From Rickettsia typhi (GTDB taxonomy: Bacteria > Pseudomonadota > Alphaproteobacteria > Rickettsiales > Deianiraeaceae), in assembly GCA_945889175.1 (NCBI GenBank), contig CAMDBF010000010.1, positions 1 through 33,139 of the forward strand: a stretch of 33,139 bases of DNA. The letters are read 5' to 3'. Positions 9,540 through 17,594 of this stretch are shown piece by piece; positions within the stretch are counted from its first letter, which is position 1; each line of letters starts with the position of its first letter. The translations under genes and the position numbers were made by a program. Below the pieces are notes generated by a model that did no database searches, was not told where the DNA came from, and saw only the letters and a list, made by a program, of their open reading frames with translations.

Positions 9540-10226
9540 ATGAATTACATTGCAATAGTCGCTCTTGTGCTGTCAATCGGCTCATATGGGTTTTCCTTCT
9601 TTACAACAAAGTTTTTTACCAGTCCTGATAGAGTCTACGAATCAATCGTAAAAAACATGGAACATAAGCAAAAAAAACAAATGGAAGATGTAAAAGAAAA
9701 AGCAAGTAAATATGTTGAAAAAAACTACGATGAAATCATAGCTAACTCCCCAGTCTACGGTAATGCAAGTGCTACAAACATAATCGTTCAATTTTCTGAT
9801 TATAACTGTGGATACTGTAAAGCTGCACATCAGTTTCTTTCTGGTGTTGTTAAAAGCAGATCTGATATCAAAATTGTTATAAAAGAACTTCCTATTTTAG
9901 GTCAGGATTCAAAAGATGCTGCAAAAATAGCTTTATTTATCAATTCTAAAGACCCTAGCAAGTATCAAGCTTTTCACTCTAAAATGCTATCTTCTAAAAC
10001 TAAAGAGAGTGCTGTAAAAGTAGCTGTTTCCCTTGGCTTTAAGGAGTCTGATGTTAAGGCTGCAATTAAGTCTGATGTTTTTGAAGAGGAAATCAAAAAC
10101 ACATACAAACTTGCTCAAGAGCTTGGCATAGGCGGAACCCCTTCATTTATTATAGGTAAGGAGTTTGTTCCTTCTTTTATGCCTGAGGATAAGTTTCAGG
10201 AACTTATTAATAAAAACTTTAAATAG
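9540..10226 (+). CDS. DsbA-family thiol:disulfide oxidoreductase
   Basis: A periplasmic thioredoxin-fold protein that would introduce or rearrange disulfides in exported proteins. It starts with a hydrophobic signal or anchor (MNYIAIVALVLSIGSYGF), then a charged helical linker, then the thioredoxin fold. The active site is C-G-Y-C (residues 90-93 from this start) within FSDYNCGYCKAAHQFL. A cis-proline loop is seen at GIGGTPSFIIG (Pro about 201). The sequence resembles the DsbA/Com1-like proteins common in Rickettsiales. A TTG at 9510 would add ten residues. The ATG at 9540 places the hydrophobic segment at the N terminus and is preferred, though neither has a convincing ribosome binding site. 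The gene ends two bases before the aroQ ATG. The 80-cysteine protein just upstream is an obvious potential substrate (inferred). Confidence 0.9.
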   Translation: MNYIAIVALVLSIGSYGFSFFTTKFFTSPDRVYESIVKNMEHKQKKQMEDVKEKASKYVEKNYDEIIANSPVYGNASATNIIVQFSDYNCGYCKAAHQFLSGVVKSRSDIKIVIKELPILGQDSKDAAKIALFINSKDPSKYQAFHSKMLSSKTKESAVKVAVSLGFKESDVKAAIKSDVFEEEIKNTYKLAQELGIGGTPSFIIGKEFVPSFMPEDKFQELINKNFK

Positions 10227-10228
10227 TT

Positions 10229-10684
10229 ATGTTAAAAAAATTACCATTAATAGCAATCGTTAATGGTCCAAATCTTAACTTACTTGGACTTAGAGAGCCA
10301 CAAACTTATGGCTCTCTAACCTTGCAACAAATCAACTCCGACCTTACCTCTGTTTTTAACACAAAAGCTAGTTTAAGCTTTTTTCAATCGAATCACGAGG
10401 GTGAAATTATTGACTTTATACAATCCTTTAAAGGTGATGGCTTAGTGTTAAACCTAGGTGCCTTTACTCACACATCAATAGCAATAAGGGATGCTCTTGT
10501 GCATTGCTTAAACATTAGTAAATGTAAGGCCGTCGAGGTTCATATTTCTAATATTTACAAAAGAGAAAAGTTTAGAAAAACATCTTACATATCAGATGTT
10601 GTTGATGGTGTCATCTGCGGACTTGGTTCAAATGGTTACAATGCTGGGGTAATGTATTTATTGTCAGTTCTAAATACTATTTAG
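10229..10684 (+). CDS. aroQ: 3-dehydroquinate dehydratase, type II
   Basis: Catalyses the dehydration of 3-dehydroquinate to 3-dehydroshikimate, step three of the shikimate pathway, as a cytosolic dodecamer. The type II hallmarks are complete: NGPNLNLLGLREPQTYG (12-28, catalytic Tyr27), QSNHEGEIIDF (53-63), LNLGAFTHTSIAIRDAL (74-90, catalytic His81), EVHISN (103-108) and the Arg112-containing lid YKREKFR. Length of 151 residues is typical. The ATG is two bases after the DsbA-like stop, so the two are probably co-transcribed. The gene is notable because most obligate intracellular Rickettsiales lack shikimate enzymes. It implies aromatic or folate precursor synthesis in this organism. Confidence 0.96.
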   Translation: MLKKLPLIAIVNGPNLNLLGLREPQTYGSLTLQQINSDLTSVFNTKASLSFFQSNHEGEIIDFIQSFKGDGLVLNLGAFTHTSIAIRDALVHCLNISKCKAVEVHISNIYKREKFRKTSYISDVVDGVICGLGSNGYNAGVMYLLSVLNTI

Positions 10685-10771
10685 AGGCTAGATTGTTAAT
10701 ATAGTCTTTTTGTACAATAATAGTAAATAAATATCCTGAGGTTAATAACATCATTTATATTGCTTTAGATG

Positions 10772-10987
10772 TTAAACCATTTCCACATTCTAAATAATGT
10801 TATTAAATTTTTGATCCATAGACAACCAAATATCCCTTGTTCTCCGTATAAATCCAATTACAATCCCTGCTTTCTTTAAAACAAGGTCAGATCTCCAGCA
10901 CCCATGCCGCCTAAAAGCCAGCTGGCGTGGCGAGCCTATTTGGTGTAATGTATCAATAACATTATTTAGAATGTGGAAATGGTTTAA
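10772..10987. mobile_element. 216-bp element with perfect 33-bp inverted ends (MITE/palindromic-element-like)
   Basis: Bases 10772-10804 and 10955-10987 are exact reverse complements over 33 bp, enclosing a 150-bp centre. The ends begin TTAAACC. The centre holds the 10-bp palindrome GCCAGCTGGC (10917-10926). It also holds a 20-base module at 10917-10936 whose reverse complement matches 27532-27551 with one mismatch. On the minus strand one frame is open through the whole element (10993 to the TAG at 10790, about 67 codons) but lacks an early ATG. No transposase is present. It fills most of the 409-bp gap between the convergent aroQ and cca genes. A clear target-site duplication is not seen. 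Confidence 0.7.
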
Positions 10988-11009
10988 TATATCTCACCCA
11001 CCCAAGCCA

Positions 11010-11029
11010 TCCCTCTAAATGGAGAGGGA
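11010..11029. repeat. Short perfect hairpin in the aroQ-cca intergenic region
   Basis: A 7-bp perfect stem, TCCCTCT with AGAGGGA, around the loop AAATGG, followed by a purine-rich stretch. It lies between convergent genes and could help end transcription, but no T-run follows on either strand. It is clearly more G-rich than its surroundings. The rest of 10685-10771 and 11030-11093 shows nothing recognisable. Confidence 0.4.
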
Positions 11030-11093
11030 GAAGAAGGAATCAATATTTTACTGTAAGTGCAATTTAAATTGGAAATGATATGAGAGAATATCG

Positions 11094-12497
11094 CTAAATC
11101 AAGGATTTCTTAATAATTTCTAATTGTACAAAATCTATGGCCTCTGATATTGCTGGACCTTTTAGTTCTTCAATATTTTTTGCAAAAGAATGTGAGAGTT
11201 GAAAATACTTTTTAAGATATTTTTGATATTTAGTTAGAGAGTCAAAAGTAACTTTCTCAATATGGTCAATATTTGTATCTTTAATAAAATTATAAAACTC
11301 ACTAAACATATCAAAGCTTTTTACATTGCAATCTAATCCAAAGAGTAAGAGCAAGGCTTTACAAATGCTTTGCCTATCTTTTTTTATGACCAAGTGCAAA
11401 AGTTTTGTTTTAATGCTTAGGTTGGTATCTATTTTGCATTTTGATTTTTGTGAATTAAAGTTAAAATCGCAAAAAGCATAATGTTTTGTTTTTATGTAAT
11501 TGTTAATTATTATATAATCGGCATTTGTAATTGGTATAAGCCTTTTTGTTGCGTCAAGACCGCAGATTGTTAAAAGTAATATTATCGAGTCAATATTTGC
11601 ATCTAAGGTTTTAATTTGTTCAGTTTTTTGCATACCAATTGCTACATCTTCCTGTGATGAAGCTCTTAAAAGTATGTGCAAAAATCCTTTATCGCTTGCT
11701 TGCTGCAATAGCTTTAGACCACCATTTATATCAATAATTTGCAGTATCTCATCTCTAACTCTTTCCTTTGCAAGAATAACATCGCCTTGAGCATTTGGTA
11801 GGCAGGCTTTTGCAAAATCTGGGGCCAGAATTTTACAAAATCTAAATCCTTCGTGATTTGGTTTTATTGCAAACCTTGCGGTAAAACGAAAAAATCTTAA
11901 TAGGCGAAGGTAATCTTCTTGAATTCTATCCTTTGGAAAACCAATGAATTTGACAATCTTTGTTTTTAAGCAAGCAATTCCACTCTGTAGGTCGTATAAT
12001 CTAAAATCGTAAGACTTGTCCTCTAGTATTGTAAAGTCAAGATAGATTGCATTGATTGTAAAATCTCTTCTGCGAGAATCATCTCTAATGTCAGTTGAAT
12101 AGCTAATCTTCGTCTGTCTACCATCCTGCTCGTAATCGTTACGCAAAGTAGTTATTTCAGTTTTTAAGCCGTGTTTTACAATTATATTTGTTGCAAGGGT
12201 TGTTTTTGCGGTATAACCTTTTTGGGCAAAAAGCGATTGCACTTTATTTGGTAGTAGTGTGGTTGTTATATCTATGTCTTTGTTATTTTTAATGCAGTAT
12301 TCGAAAAAAATATTCTCTGCAAATTTTGCTTTTACTTCACAGCTCCAAACTTTTCTAAATTTTTTCAAAATCTCAGGGTTTTCAAGTAAAAAATCCCTAA
12401 CAGCACCGCCAACAAATTTAGGTTCGCCATCTTTGTGTTTAAGCATTGTAAAAATATCATTTAGGACTGATAATTTTATCTGCTGTTCTTCGGTCAT
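11094..12497 (-). CDS. cca: CCA tRNA nucleotidyltransferase (class II, poly(A) polymerase family)
   Basis: Adds or repairs the 3' CCA of tRNAs without a template. The nucleotidyltransferase head is clear: FVGGAVRDFLL (28-38), the catalytic DID (74-76) in KDIDITTTLLPNKV, the third acidic residue Glu114 in TEITTLRND, and the RRDFTINAIYLD motif (143-154). The neck follows: YDLQSGI, FPKDRIQEDYLRLLRFFRFT. About 35 residues (36-70) sit between GGAVRD and DID, longer than the usual 10-15, so there is an insertion in the head. Length of 467 residues is above the roughly 400 usual for alphaproteobacterial enzymes. The C-terminal body is poorly conserved. It lies upstream of the inverted-repeat element and 68 bases from the phosphatase gene. 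A poly(A) polymerase role is less likely. Confidence 0.88.
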   Translation of the reverse strand: MTEEQQIKLSVLNDIFTMLKHKDGEPKFVGGAVRDFLLENPEILKKFRKVWSCEVKAKFAENIFFEYCIKNNKDIDITTTLLPNKVQSLFAQKGYTAKTTLATNIIVKHGLKTEITTLRNDYEQDGRQTKISYSTDIRDDSRRRDFTINAIYLDFTILEDKSYDFRLYDLQSGIACLKTKIVKFIGFPKDRIQEDYLRLLRFFRFTARFAIKPNHEGFRFCKILAPDFAKACLPNAQGDVILAKERVRDEILQIIDINGGLKLLQQASDKGFLHILLRASSQEDVAIGMQKTEQIKTLDANIDSIILLLTICGLDATKRLIPITNADYIIINNYIKTKHYAFCDFNFNSQKSKCKIDTNLSIKTKLLHLVIKKDRQSICKALLLLFGLDCNVKSFDMFSEFYNFIKDTNIDHIEKVTFDSLTKYQKYLKKYFQLSHSFAKNIEELKGPAISEAIDFVQLEIIKKSLI

Positions 12498-12565
12498 TAA
12501 ATAATAAGAAAAATATTTTACTACAATAAAAAATGATGCAGTTTAAATATTGATGATTTTATGCT

Positions 12566-13381
12566 TTACCCGATGTACTTTGCTGCTATTGCCTCAACTT
12601 GCTTTTCAATAGCGTAGTTATAAGCAATAATACCAAACTTGTCACTATTTTTGTAAGAGTTTTGTATACTCATATTTACAAGGCAAAAATCTTGAAAGTC
12701 AAGAGTTTTTATTTTGCAACCAGAGTTCTGAATGAGTAATACTAAAGGTGCTATATCGTAAATTGCAAGACCTTCGTCAAAAACAATATCAAGCCCACCC
12801 ATTGCAAGCTGACAATATAAGTAGGCATCACCACCATAAATACTGGCACGACAAGAGGATTCAAGCTCGCTAAAGAAATCTTTAGACCTTGGGGTTGTTA
12901 TGTATCTTGGCGAGCAACTTGCTATGTAGCAATCTTGTAAATTTTGTCTTGAAGAAGACTTAATTATTGCCCCATTAAGGTAACTGTGCTGACCTATAGA
13001 ATAGAATGCTTCATTTAAAATAGGTTGGTAGGAGAGGCTAAAAATTTGTGTATCCCCTTTAAAAAGTGTAATTAAAAAGCAAAAGCTTGCCCTTCCACTT
13101 GCAAAGGATGTGGTGCCGTCTATGGGGTCAATAACCCAGAGATATTCGTGATTGTTATTTTGTAAGCCTGTTTCCTCACCCACAAAACTATGCTCTGGAA
13201 AGTGTTTATTTATTGTTTGTTTGACAAAAAGCTCTATTTCTCTGTCGGCTATAGTCACTATCGTATTATCAGATTTTATAGAGGTAGAGAAATTGCTTCT
13301 AAAATATTTAAGGCAAATGTCTCTAACAATTGGGCAGATTTGCTTAAGCGTAAATTGCAATATGCTTTCCGCCTGATTCAT
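12566..13381 (-). CDS. Inositol-monophosphatase-family phosphatase, HisN-like (possible histidinol-phosphatase)
   Basis: A Mg2+-dependent phosphomonoesterase. Metal ligands are visible in VGEETG, the signature WVIDPIDGTTSFASG, and the C-terminal acidic site in LAIYDIAPLVLLIQNSG. The segment YGGDAYLYCQLAMGGLDIVF is especially like HisN-type histidinol-phosphatases, which have Y-G-G-D-C-Y before the last metal ligand. SuhB-type inositol phosphatases differ here. 3'(2'),5'-bisphosphate nucleotidase (CysQ) is another relative. No other his gene is in the window, so the substrate is uncertain. The ATG overlaps the stop of the trcR-like gene as TAATG, giving translational coupling. Length of 271 residues is typical of the family. 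Confidence 0.85.
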   Translation of the reverse strand: MNQAESILQFTLKQICPIVRDICLKYFRSNFSTSIKSDNTIVTIADREIELFVKQTINKHFPEHSFVGEETGLQNNNHEYLWVIDPIDGTTSFASGRASFCFLITLFKGDTQIFSLSYQPILNEAFYSIGQHSYLNGAIIKSSSRQNLQDCYIASCSPRYITTPRSKDFFSELESSCRASIYGGDAYLYCQLAMGGLDIVFDEGLAIYDIAPLVLLIQNSGCKIKTLDFQDFCLVNMSIQNSYKNSDKFGIIAYNYAIEKQVEAIAAKYIG

Positions 13382-13995
13382 TATTTATCAAGATGAACAA
13401 CCTTGTAAGATTTGTTTTGTTCTGCAAAATCTTTAAGCTCTTCGGTTGTACATAAATTTAGCAAAACTGGATCTTTTGCTTCAAGATTGTAGACATTTTT
13501 GTAGGTTTTGTTTTTAATTGATTCTGCAATATTTTTTGCAACAGATAAAAACTTCATTACATTTTGTGCTGGAATTTTAGGGAATTCGTTAAAAAGCCAC
13601 ATAGCACCGCTTATCCTGTTGTATCTAACGACGACAGGAGTATATTGAAATTTTGCTTTTTTTCTTACAATGTCAAATAAATGAGTTGCATCCCCTATGT
13701 AGCTTGGAACAAAGCTAGGGTCTTGCTCAGCCTTTTTGATATCCGATGCTAAAAAATAGCCTCTTGCAACGGGATCAACATCGGCAACTGAGTTGCCAGC
13801 AAAGCCGTCAGCTATTGCACTAACTTCAATTTCGCTAAGTTCTGTTATTTTTCCAATTTGGTCAAAAGTTAGTCCTGTTTTGGAGAACAGCCATTTTGCA
13901 ACCGAAATTGGATTTGGTAGCTTACTTTGTTGGTCGTTAGGCACTGCAGCTCTTTTTTTAGCGGAAGCAGATTTAGAAACTTTTTTAAAACTCAT
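13381..13995 (-). CDS. trcR: TrcR-like DUF1013 putative cell-cycle transcriptional regulator
   Basis: Matches the alphaproteobacterial DUF1013 (COG3820) family. The first helix-turn-helix-like unit covers residues 31-65 (AKWLFSKTGLTFDQIGKITE, then LSEIEVSAIADG). DVDPVARGYF and IKKAEQDPS follow. After YTPVVVRYNRISGAMWLF (about 117-134) a second unit reads IPAQNVMKFLSVAKNIAESI, then DPVLLNLCTTEEL. The two W-L-(x)n-I-(x)n-I-A-D-G/I-K-N-K units alternate as in the family. The N-terminal 25 residues are Lys/Ser-rich. Family members are annotated as the cell-cycle regulator TrcR. DNA binding is inferred from the helix-turn-helix-like repeats. It lies 19 bases downstream of atpA and is coupled to the phosphatase gene. 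Confidence 0.82.
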   Translation of the reverse strand: MSFKKVSKSASAKKRAAVPNDQQSKLPNPISVAKWLFSKTGLTFDQIGKITELSEIEVSAIADGFAGNSVADVDPVARGYFLASDIKKAEQDPSFVPSYIGDATHLFDIVRKKAKFQYTPVVVRYNRISGAMWLFNEFPKIPAQNVMKFLSVAKNIAESIKNKTYKNVYNLEAKDPVLLNLCTTEELKDFAEQNKSYKVVHLDK

Positions 13996-14014
13996 TTTTT
14001 ATATCTTACAACAA

Positions 14015-15553
14015 TTAAAGTTTAGAAATAAAACTTGCAACAATGCCAGAAATAATAATCTTTATATTGGCAATTAGGTCTTGCGATAATTGCTTTGTTT
14101 TTGTAATCTCAGCAAGTATGTCAGCGTGGGATGATTTAAAGTTATTAAGCAATATTCTTTCAAACTCCTTAACTTTCGACAGAGGAATATCCTTTAGATA
14201 GTTGTTTGTGGCAGCATAAAGAACTATTACCTGCTCAGCAACTGGCAGTGGAGAGTACTGGTCTTGCTTAAGAATTTCAACCAATTTTTCACCTTTAAAC
14301 AAAACTTGTTTTGTTGCTTCGTCAAGATCTGATGCAAATTGCGAGAAAGCCTCAAGCTCCCTATATTGAGCGAGGTCAAGTTTTAATGTGCCTGCAACTT
14401 GTTTTGTTGCTTTAATTTGAGCAGCTGAACCAACACGGGATACGGATATACCAACATTTACAGCTGGTCTAACACCTTTGTAGAATAAGTCACTTTCAAG
14501 AAATATCTGTCCGTCGGTAATAGATATTACATTTGTAGGAATATAAGCAGATACATCACCAGCCTGAGTTTCGATAATTGGAAGAGCAGTTAGTGAGCCA
14601 GCTCCTTTTTCATCACTCATTTTTGCTGCCCTTTCAAGAAGCCTTGAGTGCAGATAAAATACATCCCCTGGGTAAGCCTCTCTACCAGGTGGTCTTCTTA
14701 ATAATAAAGAAATTTGCCTGTAAGCAACAGCTTGTTTTGATAAATCGTCATAAACTATTAGAGCATGCATTCCATTGTCTCTAAAAAATTCACCAATAGC
14801 ACATCCTGTGTAAGGGGCTAAAAATTGCAAGGTTGGAGAATCCGATGCTGTAGCCGATACAATGATTGTGTACTTTAATGCACCAGTTTCCTCAAGAGTT
14901 TTGATTGTTCTTGCAAGAGTGGATTTTTTTTGCCCTATGCAAACATATATTGAGTAGACTTTTTGTTTGTCGTCCTCTAAAGTTTCGTTTATTTTTGCTT
15001 GGTTTATGATAGTGTCAATAGCAATTGCAGTTTTACCTGTTTGTCTATCGCCTATTATAAGCTCTCTTTGACCTCTACCGATTGGTATAAGTGAGTCTAT
15101 AGATTTAATACCTGTAAAGAGCGGTTCGTGAACAGACTTTCTGTCAATAATACCAGGTGCTATTCTTTCAATCAAGTAATGTTCCTTAGCTTTAATATCG
15201 CCAAGACCGTCAATAGCGTTACCAAGTGCGTCAATAGTTCTACCCAAAAGTTCCTTTCCAACTGGAACTGTTGCTAGCTTACCAGTTCTTTTTGCACTGT
15301 CACCTTCCTTAACTTTATCAACGCCACTTAACACAACCACACCAACGAAGTCTTCTTCAAGGTTTAGAGCTATACCAAGTGCACCGCTTGAAAATTCAAT
15401 CAGCTCTCCAGAAAATACCTTTGCAAGCCCACTTACAGATGCGACCCCGTCTTTAAAAGAAATTACATCACCAGTTTCTTCAGCCTTAACCTCAATGCTT
15501 AAGTCAGCAAAAGCACGGGATAGGATTGAGGATAATTCACTAATTTCAGCCAT
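14015..15553 (-). CDS. atpA: F1F0 ATP synthase subunit alpha
   Basis: Non-catalytic nucleotide-binding subunit of the F1 head. The 512 residues match the normal length. The Walker A loop [13 protein letters not shown] spans 168-180, [17 protein letters not shown] holds Walker B, and [20 protein letters not shown] follows. The signature [14 protein letters not shown] includes the arginine that reaches the neighbouring beta catalytic site. The ATG is preceded by AT-rich DNA with no Shine-Dalgarno. Usually atpH lies directly upstream and atpG downstream. Here sucB lies upstream and trcR downstream, so the atp operon has been split. Confidence 0.98.
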   Translation of the reverse strand: MAEISELSSILSRAFADLSIEVKAEETGDVISFKDGVASVSGLAKVFSGELIEFSSGALGIALNLEEDFVGVVVLSGVDKVKEGDSAKRTGKLATVPVGKELLGRTIDALGNAIDGLGDIKAKEHYLIERIAPGIIDRKSVHEPLFTGIKSIDSLIPIGRGQRELIIGDRQTGKTAIAIDTIINQAKINETLEDDKQKVYSIYVCIGQKKSTLARTIKTLEETGALKYTIIVSATASDSPTLQFLAPYTGCAIGEFFRDNGMHALIVYDDLSKQAVAYRQISLLLRRPPGREAYPGDVFYLHSRLLERAAKMSDEKGAGSLTALPIIETQAGDVSAYIPTNVISITDGQIFLESDLFYKGVRPAVNVGISVSRVGSAAQIKATKQVAGTLKLDLAQYRELEAFSQFASDLDEATKQVLFKGEKLVEILKQDQYSPLPVAEQVIVLYAATNNYLKDIPLSKVKEFERILLNNFKSSHADILAEITKTKQLSQDLIANIKIIISGIVASFISKL

Positions 15554-15636
15554 AAATCAAAAATTTATAAATTTTATTTTATTTTTTACAACATTATATT
15601 AAACTCTTATTTTTAAAACTCAAGTAAATTAATATA

Positions 15637-16818
15637 TTACACATCAAGAACCAACCTTTTTGGATCCTCAATAGCTTCCTTAACCTTAACTAAAAAGGTT
15701 ACAGCCTCCTTGCCGTCAATAATTCTATGATCGTAAGATAGAGCAATGTACATCATGGGTCTAATTTCAACCTTGCCGTTAATGGCGACTGGTCTATCCT
15801 GTATTTTATGCATACCCAAAATACCAGATTGTGGTGGGTTAATAATTGGCGTTGAAAGTAAAGATCCATAAACACCACCGTTAGATATCGTAAATGTTCC
15901 GCCAGCCATATCCTTCATGTCAAGTTGACCGTCTCTTGCCTTAACTCCGTATCCGTAGATTGTTTTTTCAATCTCGGCAAAGTTCATAGTTTCAGCATTA
16001 CGAATGATTGGCACAACAAGACCTTTTTCAGTACCAACGGCAACACCTATGTCGCAGTAGTTTTTGTAGATAATTTCATCACCGTTTATTTCGGCATTTA
16101 CAGCTGGAATCTCGGTAAGGGCATTGGTTACAGCCTTAACAAAAAATGACATAAAACCAAGTTTAACCTTATGTTTTTTTTCAAAAGCATCCTTGTATTC
16201 GTTTCGCATTGCCATAACAGCACTCATGTCAACCTCGTTGAATGTAGTTAAAATAGCAGCATTGTTTTGGGATTCTTTAAGTCTTCTTGCAATTGTCTGT
16301 CTTAATTTTGTCATTTTCACTCTTGTCTCTCTGTCCTGAGAGTTTTGCTGACATTGCTTAACAGGAGCAGTATCCTGAGTTTTTGCAACAGGGAATAAAA
16401 CATCGCCCTTAGTTAGTCTGCCATCTTTACCTGTACCAAGTATGTTTGAAGTATCAAGATTGTTTTCGTTGACGATTCTGTTGACAGCAGGGGAGAAAAC
16501 TTGATTATTATCTGTTTTAACATCAATAACTGCAGGTTTTACAGCCTCTACAGGTTTAGCCTGAGCAGCAGCGGCACCTTCAAGAACTCTACCAATTATT
16601 TGACCCACTCTAACCGTATCACCAGGTTGAACTATAAGCTCCGAAAGTGTTCCATTTGCAGGTGCGTTTATCTCAAGAGTTACCTTTTCAGTCTCAAGCT
16701 CAACAACTAATTCATCTGCTTTTACAGAATCTCCTACTTTTTTTGAAAAAGATAATACAGTGGCCTCTTGCACGGACTCTCCCAAAGGGGGAACAATAAT
16801 ATCGATAGACATATCCAA
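15637..16818 (-). CDS. sucB: Dihydrolipoyllysine-residue succinyltransferase (E2 of 2-oxoglutarate dehydrogenase)
   Basis: Transfers the succinyl group from E1-bound lipoamide to CoA in the TCA cycle. The lipoyl domain (about 4-80) has the lipoylated Lys45 in [13 protein letters not shown] linker follows, then the E3/E1-binding domain (about 108-143: [20 protein letters not shown]). The catalytic domain from about 167 ends with the active-site motif [13 protein letters not shown] (His364, Asp368). [12 protein letters not shown] at the N terminus and the single lipoyl domain indicate the 2-oxoglutarate rather than the pyruvate enzyme. A second Met two codons later is an alternative start. The sucA gene is not adjacent. 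lpdA, the E3 partner, lies at 23405. Confidence 0.96.
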   Translation of the reverse strand: MDMSIDIIVPPLGESVQEATVLSFSKKVGDSVKADELVVELETEKVTLEINAPANGTLSELIVQPGDTVRVGQIIGRVLEGAAAAQAKPVEAVKPAVIDVKTDNNQVFSPAVNRIVNENNLDTSNILGTGKDGRLTKGDVLFPVAKTQDTAPVKQCQQNSQDRETRVKMTKLRQTIARRLKESQNNAAILTTFNEVDMSAVMAMRNEYKDAFEKKHKVKLGFMSFFVKAVTNALTEIPAVNAEINGDEIIYKNYCDIGVAVGTEKGLVVPIIRNAETMNFAEIEKTIYGYGVKARDGQLDMKDMAGGTFTISNGGVYGSLLSTPIINPPQSGILGMHKIQDRPVAINGKVEIRPMMYIALSYDHRIIDGKEAVTFLVKVKEAIEDPKRLVLDV

Positions 16819-16941
16819 CTTAGATGTACAATTTACAATATAATAATTAAAGTATAAGCCTAAAGGCAGTCTATAAAGTATAAAATATCATTGTTTTTTT
16901 TGCAACAAAAAATAAAGAAAATAATTCTTTTTTGGCTTGTG

Positions 16942-16970
16942 TTGATTTTTTTATTGAAATTTACTATATC
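16942..16970 (+). promoter_or_regulatory. Candidate sigma70 promoter for the frr-gap run
   Basis: TTGATT (16942-16947) and TATATC (16965-16970) are separated by 17 bases, each matching four of six consensus positions. They lie about 54 bases upstream of the frr ATG in the 205-bp divergent region between sucB and frr. In DNA this AT-rich it is only a candidate. Confidence 0.35.
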
Positions 16971-17023
16971 TGTATTTAAAGTAGTTTTGTGTATTATTAA
17001 TTGTTTGTTTATATAAAGATATT

Positions 17024-17572
17024 ATGAGTTTTGACAAGAAGGTTTTTAACGACAAATTAGAGCAGGCTATTAACAAATTAAAGGACAACCTTGGTACCAT
17101 AAATACAAGAGTTTCGGCAAATATTTTAAATCCAGTAAGGGTTGATGCATATGGCGATATGAAGCCTCTTAATCAGGTTGCATCAATTAATGTCTCTGGC
17201 ACAAACGCTCTTAGCGTGCAACCTTGGGACAAAAGCCTTGTTTCGGCAATTATCAAGGCAATACAAACAAGTGGTCTTAATTTAAATCCAATTAGCGACT
17301 CTGGCAATGTTAGAGTGCCTATACCACAAATGACTGAGGACAGAAGAAAGGAGCTCGCCCACCTTTGCAAACAATATCTTGAACAGGCAAAAATTGCCAT
17401 GCGTAATATAAGAAACGCCGAGAGGGAAAGCATAAAAGCAATGCAAGTTGCAAAGGAGATATCGGAGGATGATTTAAAAAGACAGGAAAAGGAGCTTCAA
17501 AAAATCTTTGATGAGCAAAATATTGCAATTGAAAAACTTGCAGATGCCAAGGCTAAGGAAATATTAGGGTAA
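17024..17572 (+). CDS. frr: Ribosome recycling factor
   Basis: Splits the post-termination ribosome together with EF-G. The 182 residues have the usual three-helix-bundle plus beta-domain layout: N-terminal helix ending GTINTRVSANILNPVRVDAY, the core PLNQVASINVSGTNALSVQP with W-D-K-S, and the conserved N-x-S-D-x-G-N-x-x-R-V-P-I-P-Q-M-T-E-D-R-R-K-E-L block near residues 90-112. The C-terminal charged helix ends in AKAKEILG. Usually pyrH or tsf lies upstream in alphaproteobacteria. Here the gene begins a new + strand run, 22 bases before gap. Confidence 0.97.
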   Translation: MSFDKKVFNDKLEQAINKLKDNLGTINTRVSANILNPVRVDAYGDMKPLNQVASINVSGTNALSVQPWDKSLVSAIIKAIQTSGLNLNPISDSGNVRVPIPQMTEDRRKELAHLCKQYLEQAKIAMRNIRNAERESIKAMQVAKEISEDDLKRQEKELQKIFDEQNIAIEKLADAKAKEILG

Positions 17573-17594
17573 TATTTTATTTTTAATTTTAAAA

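Noticed and set aside
10790-10993. A real 67-residue protein on the minus strand of the inverted-repeat element
   Set aside because: No early start codon, both ends lie in the inverted repeats, and no family resemblance. It is treated as repeat sequence.
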